Part shown: in pieces, positions 34,165 through 44,212 of the stretch
Layout of the letters: each line of letters opens with the position of its first letter
How positions within the stretch are numbered: the stretch's first letter is position 1
Assembly: GCF_005116455.1 (NCBI RefSeq)
Contig: NZ_SWBP01000005.1
Location: 1-64,000, forward strand
DNA from: Pedobacter cryophilus
Lineage (GTDB): Bacteria > Bacteroidota > Bacteroidia > Sphingobacteriales > Sphingobacteriaceae
Direction of reading: 5' to 3'
DNA: 64,000 nt
Notes under the pieces: generated by a model
Seen by the model: the letters and a program-made list of their open reading frames with translations, nothing else
What the model was told of the DNA's origin: nothing
Databases searched by the model: none
Made by a program: the position numbers and the translations under genes

Positions 34165-34440
34165 ATGGCATTGAACATTAAACCTATCGCAGATAGAGTA
34201 GTGATAGAAGCTGCTCCTGCAGAAGAAAAAACTGCTTCAGGTATTTACATCCCTGATACCGCAAAAGAAAAACCTCAAAGTGGTGTTGTTGTAGCTGTTG
34301 GAAATGGCAAAGTAGACGAGCCAATGACCGTTAAAGTTGGTGATCAGGTTTTATACGGAAAATACTCAGGTACAGAAATTACTTATGAAGGTAAAGAATA
34401 CTTGATTATGAAAGAAAGCGATATATACGCTGTAATTTAA
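34165..34440 (+). CDS. groES: Co-chaperonin GroES
   Basis: A 91-aa protein forming the heptameric lid of the GroEL chamber. It begins [20 protein letters not shown], has the mobile loop [16 protein letters not shown] (about residues 23-38) and the beta-barrel core with [15 protein letters not shown]. Length is normal. groEL follows after 118 bp of AAG/CTTG-repeat sequence, so the pair is probably one transcript. Confidence 0.97.
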   Translation: MALNIKPIADRVVIEAAPAEEKTASGIYIPDTAKEKPQSGVVVAVGNGKVDEPMTVKVGDQVLYGKYSGTEITYEGKEYLIMKESDIYAVI

Positions 34441-34501
34441 ATTAGAATCAAGATACAAGTAGAAAGAATCAAGACACTTGTTAAATTAATTAAACATATA
34501 G

Positions 34502-36196
<1,695 letters not shown>

Positions 36197-36240
36197 TTTT
36201 TTCCAAGCATAAAGCTGAAGGCCAAAAGCCAAAAGCAATT

Positions 36241-36278
36241 AAAAATCCCTGTTCATTCAATTGAGCAGGGATTTTTTT
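36241..36278 (+). terminator. Rho-independent terminator after groEL
   Basis: AAAAATCCCTG (36241-36251) pairs with CAGGGATTTTT (36266-36276) around a 14-nt loop that has inner pairing, and runs into T residues. It lies 45 bp after the groEL stop. The A-rich 5' side also lets it work in the opposite direction. Confidence 0.87.
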
Positions 36279-36403
36279 ATTTGGAAAAGCAAAGTCAATC
36301 CTTCTTTGGTTGAAGTGAAAGGGTAATATTTTTAATCGTGTTAATTGAAATCTATTAATTAACAATGGTTTGATTATTGCCTCTAAGTTTTTAAATAAAC
36401 TTT

Positions 36404-37006
36404 ATGATGATGAATATTTTAAAGAGCTTGATTTACACGATTTTTATTTTGATTGTTGCCTGTAATAATAGCGAAAAAACAGTCGAACAAGCTTCGGATA
36501 AGGAAATAAATATGGATACATTAGCTGAGGGATCAGCAAAAGATAGTTCTTCAACTTTATCTAACTTGTTAATTGAGCCAAATCAATTTTACGGAATTAA
36601 GCTAAGGGATGCGTTTTTAGAACTTCAAAAAAAGTATCCCGCTAGGTTAGAAAAAAGTATTAAAAAAACGGGAGAAGGAAGTTTCCAAATTTATAAGATT
36701 AATGGGGAAGACGGAGCGCATTTAGCTAATATTTATCCAGACCAAAAAGATGAAAAATTGGTAGGTCAAATTGAAATTATTAGCGCTAATGTAAAAACTA
36801 TAAAGGGTATAAAAATTGGGAATACCTTTCAAGATTTAACAATGAAAGAAGGTGATGTAGAAGTGCATGGATCAGAAATTGAAGGTAGAACTTATGCTTC
36901 TAAAGACGGAATTTACTACCGGTTAGAGATGAATCATTTTTCTTATGATTTAGATAAAAGCAGTATTAAATCGGATGTTAAAATTATAGAAATAGTAATT
37001 AGGTAA
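36404..37006 (+). CDS. DUF1131-like lipoprotein
   Basis: A 200-aa lipoprotein: signal peptide to Cys at about residue 20 (LIVACNNSEK). The mature part has the layout of DUF1131 (YfeY-type) proteins: an N-terminal GIKLRDAFLELQKKYP and a central IKGIKIGNTFQDLTMKEGD, with a YELS-like YRLEMNHFSYD strand before the C-terminal IIEIVIR. The family is envelope stress-linked in enterobacteria; the molecular role is unknown. Three successive ATGs (36404, 36407, 36410) leave the exact start open. It stands alone before a bidirectional terminator. Confidence 0.62.
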   Translation: MMMNILKSLIYTIFILIVACNNSEKTVEQASDKEINMDTLAEGSAKDSSSTLSNLLIEPNQFYGIKLRDAFLELQKKYPARLEKSIKKTGEGSFQIYKINGEDGAHLANIYPDQKDEKLVGQIEIISANVKTIKGIKIGNTFQDLTMKEGDVEVHGSEIEGRTYASKDGIYYRLEMNHFSYDLDKSSIKSDVKIIEIVIR

Positions 37007-37023
37007 TTGCTTAAGCCCTATTC

Positions 37024-37064
37024 AAAAAAGAGCAGCCATTCTATTTTGATGGCTGCTCTTTTTT
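37024..37064. terminator. Bidirectional terminator
   Basis: AAAAAAGAGCAGCCAT (37024-37039) is the perfect complement of ATGGCTGCTCTTTTTT (37049-37064) around a 9-nt loop. It lies between the convergent lipoprotein gene and the alcohol dehydrogenase gene and can serve both. Confidence 0.9.
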
Positions 37065-37072
37065 ATATGTGA

Positions 37073-38110
37073 TTAACTTGTTAAAATCACCTTTAAGGCT
37101 TTTTCTTTAGCGGCATTTCCAAAAGCTTCATAAGCGTCTATAATTTCATCTAATTTAAAATGATGCGTAATCAGTTGTTTTGGATCTAATTTACCAGCTT
37201 GAACTGTTTTAAAAAGCATAGGAGTGGTTGAAGTATCTACCAGCCTAGTGGTAATGGTAATATTTTTAGACCATAATGTTTCTAAATGTAAAGTCACGCT
37301 TTTACCATGTACACCAATATTAGCAATATGCCCACCAGCGGTAACAATAGATTGGCACATTTCAAATGTTGCGGGAATACCAACTGCTTCTATAGCTACA
37401 TCAACTCCTTTTCCTTTAGTTAAAGTCATTACCATTTCAGCAGCATTTTCTGTTAAACTGTTGATGGTATGTGTTGCTCCAAACGTTTTTGCAACATTCA
37501 ATCGGTTTTCATCTACATCAATTACAATAATTTCTGAAGGAGTATAAAACTGAGCGGTAAGTAAAGTAGCCATGCCAATGGGTCCGGCGCCTACAATAGC
37601 AACGGTATCGCCTGGTTTTACTTGTCCATTTAATACGCCACATTCAAAGCCTGTGGGTAAAATATCACTCAACATTACCAAAGCTTCTTCATCAGCCCCT
37701 TCTGGAATTGGGTACAGGCTGGTGTCTGCATAGGGTATTCTTACATATTCGGCCTGTGTGCCATCAATTAAATTTCCTAATATCCAGCCACCATTTTCAC
37801 AATGCGAATACATGGCTTTTTTGCAATAATCACATTTACCGCAAGAAGTAATACAAGAAATAATTACATGGTCACCTTTTTTAAAAGCGCTTACTGCACT
37901 TCCTGCTTCTTCAATTATTCCCACACCTTCATGCCCAATTATTCTGCCATCCGTTACGGTGGGCACATCGCCTTTCATAATGTGTAAATCTGTACCACAA
38001 ATGGTAGTTTTAAGGATTTTCACAATGGCGTCTGTAGGATTAATAATGATTGGTTTAGGTTTTTCTTCCCAGGCTTTTTTTCCGGGGCCATGATAAACAA
38101 GTGCTTTCAT
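37073..38110 (-). CDS. Zinc-dependent alcohol dehydrogenase (medium-chain family)
   Basis: A 345-aa medium-chain dehydrogenase. Catalytic zinc ligands appear as C38 in CGTDLH and the GHEGVG motif with H60 and E61. The structural zinc is held by C90, C93, C96 and C104. The nucleotide-binding fold is at about 172-196 (VAIVGAGPIGMATL), followed by an Asp typical of NAD specificity. The family oxidises alcohols or reduces aldehydes; the exact substrate cannot be told. It faces the DUF1131-like gene and shares its terminator. The divergent-lying BON protein and Hsp20 genes suggest a stress role, but this is inference. Confidence 0.9.
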   Translation of the reverse strand: MKALVYHGPGKKAWEEKPKPIIINPTDAIVKILKTTICGTDLHIMKGDVPTVTDGRIIGHEGVGIIEEAGSAVSAFKKGDHVIISCITSCGKCDYCKKAMYSHCENGGWILGNLIDGTQAEYVRIPYADTSLYPIPEGADEEALVMLSDILPTGFECGVLNGQVKPGDTVAIVGAGPIGMATLLTAQFYTPSEIIVIDVDENRLNVAKTFGATHTINSLTENAAEMVMTLTKGKGVDVAIEAVGIPATFEMCQSIVTAGGHIANIGVHGKSVTLHLETLWSKNITITTRLVDTSTTPMLFKTVQAGKLDPKQLITHHFKLDEIIDAYEAFGNAAKEKALKVILTS

Positions 38111-38217
38111 CTTTTTATGGTTTATTAAATGAGATTAAATGTGAGCTTAAAAAGCTAGCTAATAAATGACCACAAACACCTTTATAAGTGATAGATTGTT
38201 GTAACCAACCCTATTTA

Positions 38218-39075
38218 TTATTTAGCCAAAGGTGGGCGTTCTAATAACTTAAAAAACTGATCTAATTGCGGAAGAATTACAATTCTTGTCCGCCTGTTTG
38301 AAGCTCTTCCAGCTACGGTTGAATTAGAGGCTATCGGGATATATTCTCCCCGGCCAGCGGCCACCATTCTGGTAGCAGGTACATTATATTTTTGCTGCAA
38401 AATTCTAATTACCGAGGTAGAGCGTTTTACACTTAAATCCCAATTATCTAAAAGTACCCCATCACGGTAAGGAACGGTATCTGTGTGCCCTTCTACCATA
38501 AATTCAATTTCGGGATGATTGATTAGTACCTTGGCTATCTTTCCTAATACTTCACTCGCTTTTTCAGTTACTTCATACTTCCCGGTACGGAATAATAGTT
38601 TATCAGAAATGTTAATGTAGATCACTCCTTTCTCAATTTTAATATCAATATCCTCATCATTAATATTGCCAATAGCGCCTTTTAAATTCATCACCAAAAT
38701 CATATTGAGAGAGTCTTTTCTATCCATTGAAGTTTGTAAATTTCTGATATAAGCATCTTTACCTCCAATATTATCTAATGATTTTTTGATGCTTTCGGCC
38801 TGTGAATTGGTAATTACAGATAGCTCTTTTAGTTGATCAACCAATACATCATTAGTAGATTTTTGCATCTCAATTTGAGATTGATAACTTTTTGATAAGT
38901 CTTTGTAAATACGGGTAGAATCTTGGTATTGATCGCAAAGGATTTGAACTTCATTATAAGAACTCTCCAACTTATTAAAATCAGACCAAACGGTGTCATA
39001 TTTTTTTTTGGATACGCATGAACTCAGCATCAAACCACCCATTAAAAAAATAAAAAAGCTTTTTAAGTTCATCAC
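38218..39075 (-). CDS. OmpA family lipoprotein
   Basis: A 285-aa lipoprotein with signal peptide ending LMLSSC (Cys about 20). A coiled-coil region covers about 30-110. The C-terminal OmpA-like peptidoglycan-binding domain (about 155-270) has LLFRTGKYEVTEKASEVLG, VEGHTDTVPY with the binding Asp, LSVKRSTSVIRIL and ASNRRTRIVI. It should tether the outer membrane to the cell wall. It lies 107 bp upstream of the alcohol dehydrogenase on the same strand; a shared transcript is possible. Confidence 0.92.
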   Translation of the reverse strand: MMNLKSFFIFLMGGLMLSSCVSKKKYDTVWSDFNKLESSYNEVQILCDQYQDSTRIYKDLSKSYQSQIEMQKSTNDVLVDQLKELSVITNSQAESIKKSLDNIGGKDAYIRNLQTSMDRKDSLNMILVMNLKGAIGNINDEDIDIKIEKGVIYINISDKLLFRTGKYEVTEKASEVLGKIAKVLINHPEIEFMVEGHTDTVPYRDGVLLDNWDLSVKRSTSVIRILQQKYNVPATRMVAAGRGEYIPIASNSTVAGRASNRRTRIVILPQLDQFFKLLERPPLAK

Positions 39076-39256
39076 CTGTAGATTTTAGAATCTCAAATTT
39101 CAGTACTCGTTTTGGCAAACCTGATGATAGGTATCAGCTTCATTATTGATTTTTATTGAATGTTCTGTTTTTGATTAGAGTCAATGAGCTTATTGATAGT
39201 CATCATTTGAGTGCAATGCGGTTTAGCGTTCCTTTGAATCAATAAATATTAATATT

Positions 39257-39934
39257 ATGAAGACTGATAATCAAATTCAAAAAGATGTAATGGAAGAATT
39301 GAGCTGGGAGCCTTTTTTAAATGAATCGGAAATTGGAGTAGCTGTAAAAAACGGAATTGTAACACTCTCCGGTATTGTAGATTCCTACTCCAAAAAACTA
39401 TCTGCCGAAAAAGCAGCAAAGAAAGTTACAGGCGTAAAAGCCGTAGCAGAGGATATTCAGGTAGGGATTTCGCCAAGCTATCGAAAATCTGATACTGAAA
39501 TTGCAGAAGCGGTATTAAATGCTTTAAAATGGCATACCGCAGTGCAAGATGAAAAAGTTAAAATTAAGGTAGAGGATGGTATTGTGAAGCTAGAAGGTGA
39601 AGTAGAGTGGGAATATCAACGCACCAATGCAAGAACAGCGGTAGAAAATTTAACAGGCGTAAGGTCTATTATTAACCTAATTACAGTAAAACCCAGAATT
39701 GCAGCTGTAGATATTCAGAAAAAAATTAGTGCCGCTCTTCATCGCAGTGCAACATTTGATGCCGAAAGAATTCAGGTAGATGTAGTAGGAAGCAAGGCTA
39801 TTATTAAAGGGAAAGTACGCTCATTTGCCGAAAAAGATGATGCTGAAAATGCAGCATGGTCGGCTCCAGGGATTGTAAGTGTAGAGAATAAGATAGAAAT
39901 AGAAGTTCCTTCTTATGCTTTTACCGAAGCGTAA
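39257..39934 (+). CDS. Protein with three BON domains
   Basis: A 225-aa protein made of three BON domains (about 4-70, 78-145, 150-220), each with a V.NGIVTLSG-like core (VKNGIVTLSGIVDSY, VEDGIVKLEGEVEWEY, VGSKAIIKGKVRSF). BON domains bind phospholipid or peptidoglycan and are linked to osmotic and envelope stress. No signal peptide or lipobox is seen, so it looks cytoplasmic. This is unusual compared with the secreted OsmY type but is common for triple-BON proteins in Bacteroidota. It is the first gene of the plus-strand stress group. Confidence 0.88.
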   Translation: MKTDNQIQKDVMEELSWEPFLNESEIGVAVKNGIVTLSGIVDSYSKKLSAEKAAKKVTGVKAVAEDIQVGISPSYRKSDTEIAEAVLNALKWHTAVQDEKVKIKVEDGIVKLEGEVEWEYQRTNARTAVENLTGVRSIINLITVKPRIAAVDIQKKISAALHRSATFDAERIQVDVVGSKAIIKGKVRSFAEKDDAENAAWSAPGIVSVENKIEIEVPSYAFTEA

Positions 39935-39975
39935 AGCGCTTAAATTTTTATTAAGAAAAAACGAAAAAGTATAAA

Positions 39976-40020
39976 TGCAGGAAGCGGTTTTGTGCTTCAT
40001 CACCAAAATAACTTCCTGCA
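39976..40020. terminator. Hairpin after the BON gene, possible terminator
   Basis: TGCAGGAAG (39976-39984) pairs perfectly with CTTCCTGCA (40012-40020) around a 27-nt loop, 41 bp after the BON stop. The T tract is poor (TTATTATT), so efficiency is uncertain. Confidence 0.5.
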
Positions 40021-40071
40021 TTATTATTGATTACTTATTTAAATGATTTGCTAAATAAACCTAAACGATCA

Positions 40072-40221
40072 TCAAAAGTTAAAGTCAATCTGATTCTTTT
40101 TCATGAGGATAAAATCATCCTGCTGATTTTTTAAACGTTTCATCACCATAAGACTTAAAAGTCTAAATAGCTGTTTGTTATTTGGTTTTTTAAGCAAATA
40201 CCTGAGTTCGATTTTAATCAT
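40072..40221 (-). CDS. Possible 49-aa small protein
   Basis: In the 419-bp gap between the BON and response regulator genes, the minus strand carries a 49-codon frame from the ATG at 40221 to the TGA at 40072-40074. It is basic with aliphatic runs (MIKIELRYLLKKPNNKQLF, LLSLMVMKRLKN). An A-rich stretch (ATAAAAGG) lies upstream as a possible ribosome binding site. No homologue is recognised. The length is not beyond chance in AT-rich DNA, so this is a weak call. I see nothing else in this gap. Confidence 0.25.
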   Translation of the reverse strand: MIKIELRYLLKKPNNKQLFRLLSLMVMKRLKNQQDDFILMKKNQIDFNF

Positions 40222-40353
40222 ACCTATAGCCTTTTATGAGGCAGAAATTGAAGCTAAAGATTAAAAATGGAACAGAGGTTAAATGTGAAGTATATTCTTA
40301 GACTTTACAGGTGAAAGTTGTTTTTGAAATTTCAATAAACATCAATTATTAAA

Positions 40354-40731
40354 ATGAAAATTATGCTCAAGCGAATTCTGATAGTTGACGATAATACAGA
40401 ACATTTAGATGTATTAAAAGATGCTTTAAGTTACTTTAACTTCTTGATAGAAACGAGGTGTGATGGTAAAGAACTGCTTTCTGTTGTAGAAAATTTTAAA
40501 CCCGATTTACTGCTTTTAGATTATATACTGCCCGGAGATAATGGCGTAGATTTATGTCAGAAAATTAAAAATAATGCTCAAACCAATGATATACCTGTTA
40601 TTTTAATGTCGGGGTATTTGGGCGTTTTAGAGCAATTTACTTGTTGTAATGGCTTTTTATATAAACCTCTTGATTTGAATGTGCTATTAGAAAAAATTGA
40701 TGATTTAATTGGCGATAAAGTAACGGTGTAA
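40354..40731 (+). CDS. Single-domain response regulator
   Basis: A 125-aa CheY-like receiver without an output domain. The acidic pair D12-D13, the phosphorylation site D56 in LLLLDYILPGDNG, S86 in ILMSGYLG and the lysine K104 in LYKPLD are all present. Its histidine kinase is not in the window. Such stand-alone receivers relay phosphate or bind targets directly. An in-frame ATG at codon 4 could be the real start. It lies 175 bp before the Hsp20 gene. Confidence 0.9.
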   Translation: MKIMLKRILIVDDNTEHLDVLKDALSYFNFLIETRCDGKELLSVVENFKPDLLLLDYILPGDNGVDLCQKIKNNAQTNDIPVILMSGYLGVLEQFTCCNGFLYKPLDLNVLLEKIDDLIGDKVTV

Positions 40732-40905
40732 GATTAAAAAAACGTTTTTTGATGAAGTCTAAAGTTGATTTTTTAGCTCCTATTCCTAAATAAGTTCTTT
40801 CTGTTTTAAGTAATTGATGATAATCAATTTTTGGGTTGAGTAAAATCAATATCCAACTCAATTGGTCAAACTACCTTTATAAACCAATAAAAGAAAGAAC
40901 CTGTT

Positions 40906-41307
40906 ATGACTTTAAGAGCCCAATTTTCATTAAATTTTTTTGATAGCGATAGATATCTTGATGCGTTTTCAAAAGAGACCATCAACCACCAACCAGCAGT
41001 AAATATTAATGAAACCGAAAAGGAGTTGGTAATAGAATTAGTTGCCCCAGGTTTAAAAAAAGAGGATTTTAAAATTTTTGTAGAAAACGGAATAATTACC
41101 ATTAGCGTAGAAAAAGAAGAAGATAAAATGGAGCATTTTATTAAACATGAATTTAATTATTGTTCTTTTTCTCGATCTTTTACCTTGCCAGAAAAGGTAA
41201 TTATAGAAGGTATAAAAGCTAAATACGAAAATGGTATTTTACAAATACACCTTGCAAAAAGAGGAGAAAATCCTTCAAAACCAAAATTAGAAATTAAAGT
41301 AACCTAA
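40906..41307 (+). CDS. Small heat shock protein, Hsp20/alpha-crystallin family
   Basis: A 133-aa holdase. The alpha-crystallin domain covers about 28-130, with the opening INHQPAVNINETEKELVIELVAPG-type strand pair, GLKKEDFKIFVENGIITISVEKEE, and the closing YENGILQIHLAKR. The N-terminal arm is short and the C-terminal I-x-I-type anchor is LEIKVT. It binds unfolding proteins under heat or desiccation. Located between the response regulator and glycosyltransferase genes. Confidence 0.93.
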   Translation: MTLRAQFSLNFFDSDRYLDAFSKETINHQPAVNINETEKELVIELVAPGLKKEDFKIFVENGIITISVEKEEDKMEHFIKHEFNYCSFSRSFTLPEKVIIEGIKAKYENGILQIHLAKRGENPSKPKLEIKVT

Positions 41308-41401
41308 ATTTCTATCTCAAAAAAAGCAAGTCGGTAAAAAGATAATTCCTTTCCTCTGTAATTGGTGTTCAGAAAAAATCAGCAACCCCTAATAAAAATT
41401 T

Positions 41402-42625
41402 ATGAAGACAAATAATGCGCTCAATCAGATACTTATATTAAGTTCTTATCCCCCTCGTCAGTGCGGAATTGCCACTTACAGTAAAGATTTGGTAGACGCA
41501 TTATCTACAAAGAAAAACAGTTCTTTTTCAGTAGCTATTTGTGCTTTAGAAAAAGGTAAATATGAAAGAGATTATCCTGCAGAAGTAAAGTATGTTTTAG
41601 ATACTTCAAAAACAGAAGAGTACATTCAATTAGCAAATAAAATAAACAATGATGTAACCATTAAAATGGTTTTTATTCAGCATGAATTTGGCTTGTTTAT
41701 GGGCGAGTATGGCGAGACATTATTGTATTTTTTATATGCTTTAAAAAAGCCAACCGTTATTACTTTTCATACGGTGCTGCCCAACCCTGGCGAAAGATTA
41801 AAAGCAATTTTAAAAGGAATTACTGATGCTGCTGATACTGTAATAGTGATGACAAAAAGCTCTAAAGAGATTTTGGAAAAAGAGTATCAAATAGCTCCTT
41901 CAAAAATAAATATCATCCCTCATGGCACTCACCCGGTTAAGCATAAAAATAAGTTAAAATTAAAAGAAAAATATAATTGCGAAGGCCGAACGGTACTTTC
42001 TACTTTTGGCTTGATCAATGCAAATAAAAACATTGAGACAGCTATTGAAGCCTTGCCAAAGGTGGTGCAAAAATTCCCTGATGTTTTGTACCTGATTATT
42101 GGGAAAACACATCCCGAAGTATTAAAAAATGAAGGAGAAGTTTACCGAGAAGAATTAGAAAAAAAAGTTCAAAAACTTGGTTTAAGCAAGCATGTAAGGT
42201 TTATCAACCAATATGTAGAAATTTCTGAACTATTAGATTTACTGCAAATGACTGATGTTTATTTATTTACCTCAAAAGATGAAAATCAGGCGGTAAGTGG
42301 CACATTTGCTTATGCCATGAGTTGCGGATGCCCAATTATTTCTACAAAAATACCACATGCTAAAGAAATGCTTTCGTCTGATACCGGCATATTGGTAGAT
42401 TTTCAGCAACCCGATCAGTTGGTAAATGGCTTGCTAAAATTGTTAAGCGATAATCAATTAAGAAATAGCATGAGTAAAAAAGCAATAGAAAAATCTAAAG
42501 TAAGCGAGTGGAAAAATGTAGCCATTCAACATGCTGTTTTACTGCACAAATATTTATCCTATAACTCATTTGTGTTAAATTTCACCAAAATTTCTGTAAA
42601 GTATTTGTATCGTTTAGCCAACTAA
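41402..42625 (+). CDS. GT4-type glycosyltransferase
   Basis: A 407-aa GT-B fold glycosyltransferase. The N-terminal half opens ILILSSYPPRQCGIATYSKDL, with a glycine-rich loop; the middle has FIQHEFGLFMGEYGETL. The C-terminal nucleotide-sugar-binding half contains STFGLINANKNIETAIEAL and the SCGCPIISTKIPHAKEML stretch with the conserved Glu. It has no membrane helix and probably acts in the cytoplasm on lipid or polymer synthesis. Acceptor and donor cannot be inferred. In Bacteroidota, relatives of this family lie near other stress and mannan-type genes; here it closes the stress group. Confidence 0.85.
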   Translation: MKTNNALNQILILSSYPPRQCGIATYSKDLVDALSTKKNSSFSVAICALEKGKYERDYPAEVKYVLDTSKTEEYIQLANKINNDVTIKMVFIQHEFGLFMGEYGETLLYFLYALKKPTVITFHTVLPNPGERLKAILKGITDAADTVIVMTKSSKEILEKEYQIAPSKINIIPHGTHPVKHKNKLKLKEKYNCEGRTVLSTFGLINANKNIETAIEALPKVVQKFPDVLYLIIGKTHPEVLKNEGEVYREELEKKVQKLGLSKHVRFINQYVEISELLDLLQMTDVYLFTSKDENQAVSGTFAYAMSCGCPIISTKIPHAKEMLSSDTGILVDFQQPDQLVNGLLKLLSDNQLRNSMSKKAIEKSKVSEWKNVAIQHAVLLHKYLSYNSFVLNFTKISVKYLYRLAN

Positions 42626-42892
42626 AAGCATCTTCAAAAAGATTTATCTTTATTATGCGGTGTTCTCTGCTGCTCTATGGTTAAAAATTTAACCACAATT
42701 AGGCTATCAGGATAAAGCAGGATGAATGTTTCGCCCAAAGACATCATCTTAGCAATAACCAATTTTTAGAAAGTTTATTCTAAGCCTAAAAAATTTATGA
42801 TGTATCGTTTGCAAATAATTGTAAAAGTTGCTTTTGCTTTCGGCGAGAAAATAATTATTTCTAAAAATCAACCTTTTGTAAGCAAATAAAAA

Positions 42893-44179
42893 ATGATAAA
42901 ATTCAAAAGCCTGCTTTTTTTATTGCTTTTATGCTCCACACTTGTACTTGCACAAGAAGTTTCTAACGTGGGTTTGGCTTGGGCGGGGAATAGCGTAAAT
43001 ACGGTAGTTTTCAGAAAAAATTCGGTAGTTACTTTTAAAAATATGCAATACACTTCTTATTATGATTCGGTAGGGAATGTAATATTAGCAAAACGTAAAC
43101 TCGGGACAGATTCTTGGCAAATTAAACAAACTCCTTATAAAGGCAATTACAAAGACGCTCATAATTCTATCAGCATTATTATTGATGGAGACGGTTTTTT
43201 GCATATTTCTTGGGATCAACATGCTAGTAAATTGCGATATGCAAAAAGTACAGCTCCAAATTCTTTAGAACTAGGTCCAGAAATTGCCATGATAGGGAAA
43301 AACGAAATCAAGGCAACTTATCCCGAATTTTACAAACTAAAAAATGGTGATTTGTTTTTTCTTTACCGAGAAGGCGCATCAGGGCAAGGGAATTTGGTTT
43401 TAAACCGATACCATACTCAAACCAAAAAATGGGAACGCATTCATGATAATTTAATTGATGGACAAAACCAAAGAAACGCTTATTGGCAAGCTTGTATAGA
43501 TAGCAAAGGTGTTTTTCATTTGAGTTGGGTTTGGCGAGAAAAAAGTGATGTAGCTACCAACCATGATATGAGTTACGCTAAATCTTTAGATGGCGGTAAA
43601 ACTTGGTCATCATCTAGTAATGAGGCTTATGCTATGCCAATGAATAGCTCAAATACCAAACCTATTGTAACCATTCCTCAAAAAAGCGAATTAATTAATT
43701 CTACTTCTATGACTACCAATCATAAAGGAAATCCATACATCGCAACTTATTGGAGAGCCCAAAATTCAACCATTCCTCAATATCAACTCATTTATTTTGA
43801 TGGGAAAAATTGGCTTGTAAAACAGGTCTCAGACAGAAAAACACCTTTTTCTTTAAGCGGAGTTGGCACAAAAAAAATTCCAATTTCTCGTCCGCAAATT
43901 GTGGTAAATAAAAAAGCAGTTTCTGTTGTTTTTAGAGACGAAGAAAGAGGAAATAAAGTATCAGTGGCAACTATTAAAGATGTTAAAAACGGAGCATGGA
44001 AGATAAAAGATTTAGGTAATGATGAGGTGGGGCAATGGGAGCCATCTCTTGATACCGAGTTGTGGCTGAATAGAAAAAAACTTCATTTGTTTGTACAACA
44101 AACAGCGCAAGGCGATGGCGAAAAAACAGTAAATAGACCCGCTCAAATGGTGAAAATCATCAATGTTAATCTAAAATGA
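42893..44179 (+). CDS. Secreted BNR_4 beta-propeller protein, putative polysaccharide lyase or hydrolase
   Basis: A 428-aa secreted protein (signal peptide MIKFKSLLFLLLLCSTLVLA). It is a probable seven-bladed propeller of BNR_4 type. Conserved features are DAHNSISIIIDGDGFLHI, WDQHASKLRY, KNGDLFFLYREGASGQGN and QNQRNAYWQACIDSKGVFHL. This fold is used by ulvan lyases (PL24/PL25), by the L-rhamnose-alpha-1,4-glucuronate lyase of arabinogalactan (PL27), and by GH145 rhamnosidases. Which of them this is cannot be settled here. It is the first gene of the glycan locus, 33 bp before the DUF4450 gene. Removal of rhamnose caps from glucuronate is the best guess. Confidence 0.75.
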   Translation: MIKFKSLLFLLLLCSTLVLAQEVSNVGLAWAGNSVNTVVFRKNSVVTFKNMQYTSYYDSVGNVILAKRKLGTDSWQIKQTPYKGNYKDAHNSISIIIDGDGFLHISWDQHASKLRYAKSTAPNSLELGPEIAMIGKNEIKATYPEFYKLKNGDLFFLYREGASGQGNLVLNRYHTQTKKWERIHDNLIDGQNQRNAYWQACIDSKGVFHLSWVWREKSDVATNHDMSYAKSLDGGKTWSSSSNEAYAMPMNSSNTKPIVTIPQKSELINSTSMTTNHKGNPYIATYWRAQNSTIPQYQLIYFDGKNWLVKQVSDRKTPFSLSGVGTKKIPISRPQIVVNKKAVSVVFRDEERGNKVSVATIKDVKNGAWKIKDLGNDEVGQWEPSLDTELWLNRKKLHLFVQQTAQGDGEKTVNRPAQMVKIINVNLK

Positions 44180-44212
44180 TACCACTCTTTAACCAAATAA
44201 ATAAAAGAAAAA

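Noticed and set aside
42808-42836. Promoter (TTTG ... TTTTG) before the BNR_4 gene
   Set aside because: The -7 element deviates (G for A) and the spacer is too short for me to support a call.
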